The notes: generated from the letters alone by a model not told the origin. DNA of 20,016 nt from Funneliformis mosseae (GCA_910592005.1 CAJVPP010001434.1:1-20016); one strand, 5' to 3'. Positions 1 to 10,770 are shown, counted from the first letter of the stretch. Made by a program: numbers and translations.

Positions 1-127
1 GCAATAAAATTGACATCTAAAGATTTACATAATTGATCGACGGCAATAAAATGGACAAAATGATCTTCATAGAAGATTTACATGATAATAAAATTGACTT
101 TCTATTCTACCAATTAAATCTATCTAA

Positions 128-643
128 AATTTTATCCGTCACAACGTTATGTTAACGGCAAATTTATGAACTGAAGCTAGATTAGTAAATAGAGTAATGG
201 GAACAATTAAAGATATTCTGTTTGGAGAACAGGAGCCACCTTCACTTCCTGTGGCAGTTTTCATAAGATTCAATATATACGAAAGAGTTACTATTACAAC
301 CTTAAAAGGAGAAAAAGTCATACTGATCATACCAGTAAAATATAACTGAAAAGATAAAAATGATACGATGTGTTCTCAGCTTCAGGTACCTATATATCTC
401 ACGTGGGCTATTATAGTATATAAGAGTTAAAGACTAACAATAACAAAGGTGAAAATAGACCTTAAAAACAAAGAATTTGCCACAGGTCTTTCGTTTGTTG
501 TAGTGTTACGAGTTCAGTCACTTAACGATATATGCTTTAAACAGTTCACACTTGATAGGCTTCAGCATATCAAGAACTATAAAAGGTTACAAGAAAGAAA
601 GGAAGAAGAGACACGTCTGCTTACTATGATATCTCACAAATAA
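128..643 (+). pseudogene. PIF1-like DNA helicase, C-terminal fragment, decayed
   Basis: The relic matches the C-terminal third of a PIF1-family (superfamily 1B) helicase, the type found as free genes and in Helitrons. In one frame from about 146 to the TAA at 641-643 one reads VMLTANL, then a segment starting MGTIKDILF at 197, then LQVPIYLTWAIIVYKS (383-427), and finally KEFATGLSFVVVLRVQSLND. These correspond to the family's VMLTANLW, GTVKDI, LAWAxTxHKSQGLT (motif VI region) and GLxFVAxSRxxSLxD blocks. No indel is needed across about 500 bases. Three internal stops break it: TGA at 167 where the family has Trp, TGA at 347 probably also a Trp, and TAA at 428 exactly at the Gln of HKSQG. All three fit single transitions. 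The Walker motifs would lie left of the window. Whether it derives from a Helitron or a cellular-type PIF1 copy cannot be decided, because no Rep domain or Helitron terminus is visible. Family recognition is strong; the upstream limit is approximate. Confidence 0.82.
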
Positions 644-1444
644 TACAATAAAGGTTTATTTTTAGTTACATGAAAAATATTTTTTATGTTTCATTATACA
701 CAATTCAATTTTTATTCATTTTGGCTAAAGAAGAATTAAAGAAAAAACTAAAGAAAAAAAAATAATAAAATAAAGAACAAAAAAAGTTTTTAGGGTTAAA
801 AAGTGCATGAACGATTGCTTCTTTCAGAGGAATACAGAATTCTGTGGGTAATGTAATGAACCAATCAGCATCGACTCAATCTGTGAGCAGGCGGACATCA
901 GGACATTTATGTGTCATCTTGCATAGACATATATAATCCTTCACTTCGCTCTGGACTAAAAATAGGATAAGTTATTTGAAATACTTTAAAATTATATAAA
1001 AGTATATTAAATACTTGAAAATAATATATAATAAAATAAGAAAACACTATTAATAAACATTTTAAGTAAAAATATTTATAAATTTTTATTGAGATCTCAA
1101 AACAAATATATATATATATAATTTCTAACTCTTTATTATCAAGTAATAAAAACATATAAAACTAAAGAAGAAACTAGCCAGTGGCTTAATTTGGATGTAA
1201 ATCATATGTAAAGCTAACATAAACGACTTTAACTTCTAGGATCAGTTACTTTCTTATATGTATATGTCAAGAAAATAAAAAAAAAGTGAATTTTTAATAT
1301 GAAATTTCGTTCGTGTAACCAATTTATAAAGGCTTCAGTTTTTTAGTACTTGATCAGCCTGTGTAACATTTGAGTTGGCCCCCCCCGTTTATTTATCTAT
1401 CCCCTAGTTTATTGTAGGCCAATGTAGCATATAGATTACCTAAT
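644..1444. other. Gene-free AT-rich stretch
   Basis: No coding frame is convincing here. Visible items are a CCAAT pentamer at 861-865, an AT-only run with a TA microsatellite near 1107-1122, and an eight-C run at 1379-1386 that is striking in DNA this AT-rich. An open minus-strand frame at 907-1155 is low-complexity Ile/Tyr/Phe sequence, as expected from AT-rich DNA. Confidence 0.5.
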
Positions 1445-1480
1445 AGGATTAGGATTAGGATTAAGATTAGGAATAAGATT
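1445..1480 (+). repeat. Telomere-like hexamer microsatellite (AGGATT)6
   Basis: Six tandem hexamers are present: AGGATT three times, then AAGATT, AGGAAT and AAGATT. The permuted unit TTAGGA differs by one base from the common fungal telomere unit TTAGGG. It is a short degenerate interstitial array, not a chromosome end, because ordinary sequence continues on both sides. Confidence 0.8.
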
Positions 1481-4400
1481 ACTCTATAGTAAATTCGATT
1501 TGACCGAGTACCATGGGCAAGTGTTTTGTTGATCTTAAATCATGGGGATTATTAATATTTTTTAAAAATTATATCATGAGATTTGTATTACTGTGTACAA
1601 AGACCCGAATAGGAAAAATGTAGGGTCACTACGATAATATATATATATTTTTTTTATTAGCAATCGTATTCTTAAATTCTGTAAATATTGACGGGTTCGA
1701 ATACAGTAACCCGACCTCACCCGAGCACGAGCCGTCAAAGCCGAATAAAATTCGAGGTTCTTTTATTTGATACTGCCGGTAACGATTATTAAACAATTAT
1801 CCAAGTATTCTGACGATCAAGAACAGATTTATGAAAAATTATTTTTATTTTTTTTTTTTTTTATGAAAAATTTAAAATAAAACATTACATGAGTTAACAA
1901 AAAAGCAATGTAATCACATATCAAAGAAATTCATTTATTATATCTAAGAATCGCTCGCTATTACCCAAATTTTAATCAGCGGTCATATGTTATTGACACT
2001 AATTATTTCATGTGTCCTGAATTACCGCTCTACTGTTTAATAAATTTTCAGTCCGATTATTTTACGTGTAATTTCAATCACGATCTTCTTTCGTTCGGAC
2101 ATTCTCAAAGGAAATGGTTGTTGATTCATCTCAGCTTTGTTTTTAATAAAGTTGAGTTTGTTTTTACTCAATATTTTTGTTGAAAGGAAGTTGATATTTT
2201 TTTTTAAAAAAGGAAAATTTCGGTGAAAGCAACTTCAAAAGAAATTCCCAGTGTCATCAAGACCTATCGACTTGGACAAATCCATTCAGAAGTTGGAGGA
2301 AAGTATGACCAGAATCACTTCAAATCTCGGCAATTATTATATGGCCATCCTTTTTATGTCAATGACGAAACTTTATTGAAGGGATCTCCAAACACGTTTC
2401 GGCTAGATCATATATCATTAATAATCTTTTAGCCCTCGGTTTAGCATACGGATTTTTTGAAATAGTCCCATTCCTGTAGGTTACCGCCAAATTTAAAGTT
2501 CGTTTTTATGTATTTAAAAAAAATTTTGATTTAAAAATAAATAAATCTATCGAGGTATAAAATCTTGAACTTATTTGTAAAGTTTTTTTTTTTTTTTAAT
2601 TTAAATAGGAACGGCACTAGGGAAACAGAATTATAGGGTTACATTTTTAATGATTTTTTTTTTTTTTAAGTCGGTTATCCGAAAAATTTCGATATTTAAA
2701 TACATAAAAAAATGATCACATGATATATCGTACGTCCTTACCGTCCATTTTAAACACAATATTAAATTTGATTGTTGTGATAAGGAATCAATCAGTCCTA
2801 CTAAGGGAAAAAAAAAATCCTTTCAAAACTCTACTTTTTAGGATATGGGCTTTTTTGATTATTCTAAAAAAAATGTGAAAACAAATTAACACGTATGTGG
2901 TTGATTAGAAATTTAAACAGGTGCTTCTATCATGTGTCGATTTAATGTTGTTCAAGTTCACTTGATTCAAATTACATCATTCTACATATTTCTTTGATTA
3001 ATTTCCTTTCTGGTATATATTATATCTGTCATAAGTTTTAACCATTTATTCTATGTTACAAAGAATTTTTCAGCCTTGTAGAAAAGTCTAAAGGAAATTT
3101 TACGCCTGATCATAAACAAACATTACATGAATCTTTTTTGATCTGTCCTTACAACAAAACAATCAGATCAACTTTTTTGATTATTTACAGGTTGATACAT
3201 TTTATATATACTCTACATAAAAGTCGGAATTAAGTAATGCCGCAAGAAAATGCAATAAAGACTTTCTTGGTTTTTACCGCAATTTTTTTTTAAAACTTTA
3301 TGTACCATGTTATTTTTAAAAATTTATTAAACGGTCGATTGTAAATAGATGGACAAATTTATTGGTCAATAAATAAAATTCTTAACGTGACTTGTAACAA
3401 ACATACTGATTTGGCTCCCAATCAGATACTTATCGCATGTGTTGTCCTAAAATTATGATCATTATCGATTAATGAACGCGAACGAACATTTATACTTTGG
3501 AATGCTCACAAAATCTTCTTAGAGGTAAACTGATAATACATGAAAGAAACAAACATCAAAATAATTATTGAACTGATTATTTTTGAAATAAAGTCACGTC
3601 ATTTAATTTTTTAGAAATCATGTATTCATCCATTTTCAGAAGTGTTATAATTAGAATTTTTTTTTTTTTTTTTTTCAGTCTTCTCACAAAAAATCAACTC
3701 CAATAATAATGAACAAACTTCTACTCAACTTTTAGAAGTTATTTCAACTAATCAGCTGGGTATGCTAAAGTAAAGATCGCGAGTGCCATAACATCATGAT
3801 CTGAAAAAGAAAAAGCTCCAAAGTTTGGATAACATCAAATTTCCTTATGAATGAAATATTAAAGTAACATTGGGATAAGTGGATAAAGAAAAATTCAAAG
3901 ATTATTGGAGTCATCACTGACCAAAATTAAAGAGAGATCTAGAATAATATATTATTAACATATTAATGGTCTGTTTCATTTAATGTAAACTAAAAATATT
4001 TTGTAAATAAATACATATTGATATAATAAATAAGAGGAATATTTAAATATAAAATCATTAAAAGCTTTCTATTAAACTTTGATGAATAAAATTTGTTTTA
4101 TTATAAAAAAGATTTTTTTTGAATTTACATGAATATTATCTGAATACTCACCTTTGTATCCTCCCTTGTAAAAATTACATATATTTTTGTTTTCGGCTAT
4201 GTATTTGTCCACACTTTTAAAGGATCTTACAAAAAAAAAAAACTTCATTCCAAGACGAATTTCATAAAACACAATACTATTAAAGCATTTGGATATTCCA
4301 TTAATTACTGAATTTAGGGGTAAGGTTACACCAACCTCAGTTTGAATATTTTCATCGGTGGCTTAGAAATTTTATTAAAAAACGTTACATGTATCCAGGT

Positions 4401-5139
4401 ATTAGAAAAAGTAAATGAAAACTTTCCATTTATTCAACGTTCAAGAAATTGGTGGTTTGGGAAAGTCTGTCATGCTAGTTTGAAACTTCAAACAACATCA
4501 TGCGTTAAAATCTTAACAAAAGTCACCGTTAAAAAATTGTTTCGCCAGGTATTTACAAAACGTAATATGTATTATTTCGTTTATATTATTATACTGTATA
4601 TCAGGTTAATTTAAAATTTAAAATTTTAGCTTGTGATACCGCTTGTATGGGTTTACTACTTCAAATCAAAGTATAAAATCTTATTAGGGATATATTTCGA
4701 CTCTATATTTTATTTTTTTTTTTATAAAAAAAAATAATAATAAAAAGAAAATCAAAAACGATCAATTGAAAAAAAAAATGTATTGATTTATAGTGTTATA
4801 TGCACCTAGAAGAATAATCTTGCTTGGGGAGATAAATGTTAAATTAACATTTCAGTTGGCTTCTCGAAAGAATTATATGGTAATTTCATATGATCTATAT
4901 ATTTCTGATGTTTACCATTAATAATTAAATATTAATTCATCAAAAAGTCATTTTAGAAATGGCAAGAGTCAACCTCTGGAAATTTGATCTAATCAATTAA
5001 ACCTGATCAGTTTGAGCGGTAATCATCATTTAATTATTTTTTTTTTGCTTGAATAATGGTAAATATAAAAAATTGGCACAAGCTGATTGTTCGATTTTAA
5101 CATTCGACGGGATTTTTAATTTATTATAGTTTCGACGGT
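1481..5139. other. Gene-free stretch with homopolymers and a GC-richer patch
   Basis: I find no supportable gene in this 3.6-kb stretch. A GC-richer patch at about 1692-1760 contains an inverted repeat, CGGGTT at 1692-1697 and AACCCG at 1708-1713. Near 2223-2430 base composition is more balanced and all three plus-strand frames stay open for 35-70 codons, but none starts with ATG or resembles a known family. Long poly-T runs occur near 1847-1862, 2585-2599, 2656-2668 and 3658-3676. A stray splice-donor-like GTGAGT on the minus strand near 4152 is not joined to a recognisable exon. Confidence 0.4.
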
Positions 5140-5191
5140 ACCACCATCACCGCCACTATCACCACAATACTACCACTACCACTACCACCAC
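5140..5191 (+). repeat. Imperfect ACC/CAC trinucleotide microsatellite
   Basis: About 50 bases consist of CCA/CAC/ACT triplets with almost no G, in contrast to the AT-rich surroundings. One frame would read mostly His then Thr, but it is not part of a sustained coding frame, so it is best called a non-coding microsatellite. Confidence 0.75.
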
Positions 5192-7200
5192 GATTCTAAT
5201 TGATAAACCTTCCTTATGCCAGCAATTGAATATCCAAGCGAAAACATTACTACATAACCCTAATCCTATTATTTTTATTTCCACAAGACCTCAATTAGTT
5301 AATTATATAACATTGATCAAAATTCTTTTGATGAAAGAAACAAATTCAGAATAAGAAATTGGTATTTGTTTGGGTATGCGTAGGACCCTTAACAATAATG
5401 AGGAGAATAACGCGTCACCTTCAATATGATAATTAGCTTTTGAATTATTCAAAAGAAGGTAAGCGGAAGATTCAAATTAAGTATATTATGATAATAAATT
5501 GGAACAGTGCGTTTGAATTATATGAAAAAGGTTCAAATTTTTTTTACACGAGTAAACATAAACAGGTTGAATTAATATTTATTATGCAAAATGGACGACA
5601 TAGTTTTATCCTTTTTTTTTTTAAAAAAAAAAAATCAATTTTTATAAAACAATTTTATTATGTATTTATTTTTCCAATAATAAATAATTTTACATTTCTT
5701 AATAAGGTAAGGATTTTCCAAAAATGTATGTTTTGTAAAAAATGTTAAAGCAATTTCATTTGATTTCCATTGATGCCATGTCGATCGATCGATCCGGGTT
5801 CTGTAAATATTGGTACGAAGAGAGAACACCCTTGGTAAATTTTAACTTTTCTGATTCCACATTGCACTAGGTTAAAAAATGAAGCCCGAAATGTGGGAAG
5901 TAATAAATTCTTTATTTAAACTACAAAAAATAATTAAACGAAAGGTTTACATTACTAGTTTGATTTTACGAGATTTATAGGAATTTGTCCGTTTTTTCAC
6001 ATAAGTATTATTTTTTCATGTGTGACCTGTCAATAAATTTGTACTACATTGTTTTTTAAAAACAAAAGATAAATTAGCCATCATTTTAAAGTCATCTCAT
6101 GATATCACGAACTTTAAAAATTTTAAGCAATTGATTTCTTAATTCACCGAATCCCGTTCCAAAAAAAAAATCTAAAGAAATTTAAAAATTGAGCATGTTT
6201 GCTGATATTATAGATATTTTGCATTGGTACACTACACAAGAAAATCAAAATGATGTAAATTCACATCATATTATCAAACAATTTTTTTTGGCACAATCAT
6301 TTTCATATCTCAAGATATTTGCATTTATAAGTTAACGACGTCGTATAATTTTTTTTTTTTGTGTGTGTAGTATAAAATTTATTATAGAATGTAGTATAAA
6401 TTTATTGATTAGTTTAGTTTGATATGATATTTTTAATATTGAATAATTTTTACAATATCAATAAAAACTTTAAGACAATGAAATTCCATTTTTAAAACCA
6501 AATAGACTGTAAAAAGCACTTACTTCTTGATTTGTTATTTTCAGCCATCGGCTATGTGAAAAGAGATCCGTTATTGTATTTTGTATACACAAATAAACAT
6601 TCCATGTGGACAAAGAAAATATCATATATCAAAATAATTGTTCATAGTTTGCAAAGTAATCGCATTACTTACTAAATATAAATGACAAGAATAAAAGAAT
6701 CAACCCTTTAATGTTCTGCATTTATCCAAATATAAAACAAACGGCTTGTGTCTGCATTTTCTTATGCCAGACTACTTCATAATTTTATTAATAGTCACGA
6801 ACTACATCACATATATAGCCATGTCTCGACCATTAAAATTACAGTTACACGGAAACTCATTTATACAGTATATATATCCTTACAATATACTGTATACTAG
6901 TATTTTTAATTTCCACTCAGAATGATTGTAACGTTTATTATAATTATAAAAGACGCTTCTATTTTTTTTTTTTTTTTAGTCAATAGAAGGAATTCTTTGA
7001 CAAAGAATCTTATTGGTAGATTGGTAAGAAGGTGAAAAAAAAAAGCTTTATTTCTTAAAAAGAGCTTTAATAATGTAATCTTATTTAATTGACTAAATGG
7101 TTTAATAACTCCTTTATTAATCAAGTATCAAAGACCAAACTCCTTTAATATTTCATTGAGAAACGGACAATTGATTCCGTTAAAAAAAATTTTCATTCGA
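5192..7200. other. Gene-free stretch
   Basis: No supportable gene. Items seen are AACCCTAATCCTA near 5256-5268 (telomere-like on the opposite strand, only about two units), the tetranucleotide run TCGATCGATCGATC at 5781-5794, poly-T runs, and a hairpin at 6863-6895. A plus-strand frame at about 6496-6672 is open for nearly 60 codons behind an intron-acceptor-like TTATTTTCAG at 6535-6544. It has no usable start and no family resemblance, so it is not called. Confidence 0.4.
6863..6895. repeat. Perfect inverted repeat, 11-bp arms
   Basis: ATACAGTATAT at 6863-6873 is exactly the reverse complement of ATATACTGTAT at 6885-6895, with an 11-base loop. It could fold as a hairpin or be the remnant of a small inverted-repeat element. 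It lies about 430 bases upstream of the HMG gene, with no evidence of a role there. Confidence 0.7.
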
Positions 7201-7245
7201 TATAAATAAATGAGACGTTTCTCTCTCTTTTTTTTTTTTTTTTTC
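7201..7245 (+). promoter_or_regulatory. Candidate core promoter of the HMG-box gene
   Basis: TATAAATAAA at 7201-7210 is a TATA-like element about 110-120 bases before the ATG at 7321. It is followed at 7218-7245 by an unbroken pyrimidine tract of TTT, alternating CT and then poly-T. TATA plus a CT-rich block just upstream of the initiation region is a common fungal promoter layout. AT-rich DNA yields TATA-like strings by chance, so this call rests on position. Confidence 0.4.
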
Positions 7246-7320
7246 ACTCAATTTTTATTGATCTCATTAACACGTATACAATCATTTTCCATATTCTTTA
7301 TACAAACATTTCTTTGAAAG

Positions 7321-7587
7321 ATGAACGATAATCTAATATATATCCCTTTTTCTAAACCCGAAACATCTGTTTTAAAGGATCAGACACGGGAACGAAAGAA
7401 GAGAGAACCAAACATGTTCATTTCATACCGCAAGGAAATGATGAAGAATAAACCACCTAATATGTCAATGACTAAATACAGCAAACTTGTCTCGGAATGG
7501 TGGCGTAAAATCCCGGAATATGAAAAGGCTAAACGGATGAGACAATATCAAATCAATCGAGATCAAAAAGCAAATTTAAACGAATGA
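7321..7587 (+). CDS. MATA_HMG-type HMG-box DNA-binding protein, 88 aa
   Basis: This is the only intact recognisable gene in the window. The protein is a short N-terminal arm (residues 1-25), a basic lead-in (RERKKR, 23-28) and one HMG box from about residue 28 to 85. The box opens REPNMFISYRKE (28-39), equivalent to the family's RPxNAFILYRxx. It continues with SMTKYSKLVSEWWRKIPEYEK (49-69), equivalent to xxxxISKxxxxxWxxxPxxxK, and ends in a third helix rich in Arg and Lys. The diagnostic Pro30-Asn31, Phe33, Tyr36-Arg37, Ser54, Trp61 and Pro65 are present. HMG boxes of this class bend DNA in the minor groove and act as mating-type or related regulators in fungi; Glomeromycotina carry many copies. 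The third helix is short and lacks the usual YPxYxxxPR tail, so the box may be minimal. The ATG has A at -3, no intron is needed, and the TGA is at 7585-7587. Copy-specific function and expression are unknown. Confidence 0.86.
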   Translation: MNDNLIYIPFSKPETSVLKDQTRERKKREPNMFISYRKEMMKNKPPNMSMTKYSKLVSEWWRKIPEYEKAKRMRQYQINRDQKANLNE

Positions 7588-8709
7588 TGTATCACTTCGT
7601 CTGAATTTTTTTAATCAATTTTCAATTGTAATTTTTTTTTTAATAATTTTTTTTTACTTTGATCATATTTTTTTTTTTTTGATATGATAACATGAGGATT
7701 TCTTTTTAATAGCGTAAAAAAAGATATATTAACGCAATTTATAATTTAAATAGTAGGTAGAATATATCTTCAAATTATTTTCTTTTTATTATGACGATTA
7801 TAGCTTTATTTGTTACTTTGCTATTCTTGAATGTATAATTTTATTTTTTATTTTTTTTTTTTTGGTTTTAAGTTATCGATACTGTAATAATTATCAAGTT
7901 TTTTATTAGTCAAATAAAATTTTAATATATCCTGTTGGTAAGATTTTTTATAAAATAGATTAAAAATGAAGAAGTTTTCTCATCTATTTCTTTAACGAAA
8001 TTCATAAAGTTCTTTATTTTAATTTCGGGAAAAAAAAAAAAAAAAAAAAATCTCAAATCCATTTTCACAACTCTAATCCCGTACAAAATTTCTTCAACCA
8101 TATCATAATACTCATAAGAGGATGATAAAACTAATCGTTTTTTGCTCTTGACGATAAGAGATTTACTAGATCCTATTGCGACACCGCGTGAACTATCTGG
8201 TGGAATACCCTCTTACAATAGCAACTTCAATTTCAAAATGTCATGATGATTCTTATTGATTTATTGAAGTAATTAAAATGTTTTGAACATAAAATTGTGA
8301 CCATACATCTACTCCTACAAATACCAAGAATCCAAATATTGGGTTCCTATCATTTCAAATAATGTAAAAAAAGAAATAAAATTATCAGCCTATTGCAATA
8401 TTTGATAATCAAGAGCATGTTCAAAGGTAACAATATTTTAACTATCAGAATGTATTAATTTTTACCATCATTATTTCTTTTGGATATGCAATCGCCAAGC
8501 CAAATTATGGTTGTAAATGAATAATTAAAATCAATAAATGATAAGTAATAAAAATTACTAATTATTACCCAACTTCAGAAATTATAACCTCAGATGGTAC
8601 TCTATAAGAAGAAAGAGGGATATATAAACTTGAAAAAATGAAACGTAAAATGAAAATACCCTGTGGAATTGCATATCAAAGGGGAGTAAGCTCATGATCC
8701 ATTAATCCC
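7588..8709. other. 3' flank of the HMG gene and gene-free DNA
   Basis: The region is dominated by poly-T and a 20-base poly-A run near 8031-8050. AATAAA at 7913-7918 is a possible polyadenylation signal for the HMG gene, although it lies about 325 bases past the stop. A plus-strand frame around 8117-8250 stays open for about 42 codons with a fairly complex composition but has no start and no family resemblance. Confidence 0.4.
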
Positions 8710-8916
8710 TTAACTTTTCCATCTTAAAAGCTTGAAATAATTGATCCTTAATCTAGTTTCAGCCAAGTATCTAGTTAATTTCCCTAGATAAGTATCTCCT
8801 CGTGATATGGACGAAATGAATGTTATGTTTTGAAAAATTATTCTTAACAACATAACAACAACGATAATTGCCAACACATGAATCAATTTGGTCATCAAAA
8901 TATCATCAAAGCACAT
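8710..8916 (-). CDS. Possible small membrane-protein exon, unrecognised
   Basis: A minus-strand ATG frame of 68 codons runs from 8916 to a TAA at 8710. Residues 11-24 (LIHVLAIIVVVMLL) form a credible membrane segment, followed by a more polar C-terminal part with several Arg and Lys. The same frame is open for about 26 further codons upstream, to a TGA near 8994, and that part also contains a hydrophobic stretch. Farther upstream two other minus-strand frames show protein-like composition over 35-45 codons each (to about 9100). That would fit a multi-exon or frameshifted gene, but I could not join them with convincing GT-AG introns. I do not recognise the family. Chance open frames of this length occur in AT-rich DNA, so this is a weak call. 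Confidence 0.22.
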   Translation of the reverse strand: MCFDDILMTKLIHVLAIIVVVMLLRIIFQNITFISSISRGDTYLGKLTRYLAETRLRINYFKLLRWKS

Positions 8917-9779
8917 CGATACTAGATCGGATCCATTTCCGTAAGTAACAAGGATGATAAAGGATAATAATTTGAGAAGAATTTCTTCAAAAGTTCATCG
9001 GGGTCGTAAATCATAAGAATTTGCAATGTAAATTTTGCAGCAGCGTTTTGAGCTTTCTTTCTTCATATAATCGGTAAATTTGTGATGATATAATAGAAAG
9101 AGAACTTAATTTTGAAAAATCCTAATTTAAGGTAAATATAATAAATTTTTTTTTATTCTTCAGCATTGAATGTAATTTAATATAAAAATCAAATAATCAT
9201 TCTTATTCTTACAGGTACCTGTTTTTACGGTTCCATAACTTTAATATAAAATGAACATTCAGAGTAAATTTAACTGTATGGAGTATTTAAATAAAATATT
9301 GAAATCAATTATGATAATAATTATAAACTTTATACCCTTTTCGAAGATTTCTTTAAAAATGTCTCTTTTTTTTCAACTAGTTTCAACCTCTTCGTTGATT
9401 GTTACAAATTAGATTCCTTTCTTGAGAGGGTGGTAATTAAATCTTTACACAAGTCGGAATTCTTGTACAAGAATACCCCTCATACACAAACACGCGAAGG
9501 TGCACTTCCTAACAACTTTAGAAATATTAGAAATATTGCCAGATTTATACGCGACTAGTCACTCGTTAATGTGCAACTTGTGGCGTGGGATTACCGTAGG
9601 TTAGTGTAATACTATGCGCCACATTAATTAATAAATCACATGCTCAAAGATTTTTTGATGGATTTGTGCCACTAGTTAAAAACACATTTTAGTAAAACCA
9701 AATAAAAAAAAGATGAGAAGAAACTTTTCTTATGAAAACGCTCGATACGAAAATATTTTAGAGATTTGTTTACTTAAAT
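8917..9779. other. Gene-free transition zone
   Basis: Apart from the possible minus-strand exon pieces up to about 9100, no gene is seen. Plus-strand splice-like signals occur (GTAAGTAAC at 8941, TTTTGCAG ending near 9050, TTCTTACAG near 9205-9213) but do not delimit a recognisable reading frame. A 16-bp perfect palindrome lies at 9459-9474. Composition becomes markedly more AT-rich from about 9.78 kb. Confidence 0.35.
9459..9474. repeat. 16-bp perfect palindrome
   Basis: ATTCTTGTACAAGAAT reads the same on both strands with no spacer. A dyad of this length could be a binding site for a dimeric protein, but nothing nearby supports a role. Confidence 0.6.
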
Positions 9780-10061
9780 ATATCCCTTAAGGTGTAGGTA
9801 TAAATTGGCTATAAAACATTGTAGAAAATTATAATAATTTAATATCTAGTGATTATATAAATATGAAATAAAGTTTATTAAATTTGTCATATTAAGATCT
9901 ATCTAATGATAGTATTTTTAAATTTTTAAAATTAATAATTATTAATATATATTAATTTTTCAATTTTTCAATTTTTTTAAAATAACTTATTATCTAATTA
10001 ATACAAGAAAATCAGTTTAGTATTGATGATTGTTCAGTAAATCTTTACAATCAGAATCAGA

Positions 10062-10125
10062 TAGGACAACTGGTTGGTTTAGTGGGAGCTAGTTTTCTAG
10101 TGAAGAATATTAGGCAGCAATTTTT
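10062..10125 (+). repeat. Possible tRNA-derived (SINE-like) fragment with a Pol III A box
   Basis: TGGTTTAGTGGG at 10075-10086 fits the eukaryotic A-box consensus TRGYNNARNNGG at every position. It sits about 14 bases into a GC-richer patch beginning GGACAACTGG, as the D-arm does in a tRNA. A CTAG-TTTT-CTAG hairpin follows where an anticodon arm would fall. The expected B box (GGTTCGANTCC) is not present; the matching place reads AGGCAGCAATTT. It may be a decayed tRNA-derived repeat or a chance match. Confidence 0.25.
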
Positions 10126-10527
10126 ATTTTTTTTACTTTTGTACCTGTCTTGGGATTTTCATGTATTTTATACTAAACTTGAATTTTTTTCAATAAAATA
10201 TTACATAATTGTGTCTTTAAAAAAAATAATTACAAGAAAATAAAATTTAGTTTGTTGAATTTATCTTATTAAGGCCTATTAAATAATTATATTTTCATAT
10301 TTCTGAGATCAATAGATAGCAAGATACTATATATAAGTTTAAAATTTTAATTTTTTTCATAATAATTTATCATATATTTATCTTTAAAATATCACTAATT
10401 AATTACTTTTTTTTTGAATTTTTACTTAGAAAACATCATAAAATTTATTATAAAAATATTAATTTTTAAATAAATTATTTTAAAAATATTTAAAAATATT
10501 ATAAATAATTTTAATTATTAAATAAAA

Positions 10528-10549
10528 TTGCAAGTAAATTTGCCTGCAA
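10528..10549. repeat. 22-bp near-palindrome, copy 1
   Basis: TTGCAAGTAAATTTGCCTGC plus AA matches its reverse complement at 18 of 22 positions, and every mismatch is a transition pair. It shares its core, AAATTT flanked by GCAA and TGC, with the palindrome at 10771-10796. Confidence 0.5.
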
Positions 10550-10770
10550 AACACTTGAAGTGATAATATTCTGATTAATTAATTTTATACATTTGAGTTT
10601 TTTTATATAATTATATTGTTTATTTTTTAATTTAACAATTTTACTAAGTAGTATAATATAAAAACTAAAATATAAAAATACTTACAAATCTAAAATCTAT
10701 TTGATAAAAATAATACTTTTAATATTATACTTATTATTATTAATAAATTAAAATATTATTTTTTAAATTA

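Noticed and set aside
139..330. Minus-strand 63-codon frame with a hydrophobic N-terminus
   Set aside because: It lies antisense to the helicase relic, whose plus-strand frame carries recognisable motifs across the same bases.
449..643. Separate small plus-strand gene starting with GTG
   Set aside because: It is the tail of the PIF1-like relic in the same frame, cut off by the in-frame TAA at 428. GTG is not a usual nuclear start.
2223..2432. 69-codon plus-strand frame in more balanced sequence
   Set aside because: It needs a GTG start. The other two plus frames are also open over much of the same stretch, and none resembles a known family.
4072..4272. Minus-strand exon ending in a GTGAGT donor
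   Set aside because: The donor is good, but no acceptor, partner exon or known family was found, and half the frame is homopolymer.
4342..4614. 90-codon plus-strand frame
   Set aside because: It needs a TTG start, its last third is low-complexity, and no domain is recognisable. It may contain decayed coding sequence, but this cannot be supported.
5440..5829. Overlapping plus and minus frames of 102 and 64 codons
   Set aside because: The plus frame starts with TTG and includes poly-Phe and poly-Lys from T and A runs; both lack recognisable motifs.
6496..6672. Exon behind TTATTTTCAG with nearly 60 open codons
   Set aside because: No start, no matching upstream donor exon and no family resemblance.
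6906..7124. Minus-strand 72-codon frame
   Set aside because: Low-complexity Phe/Leu/Lys sequence encoded by T and A runs.
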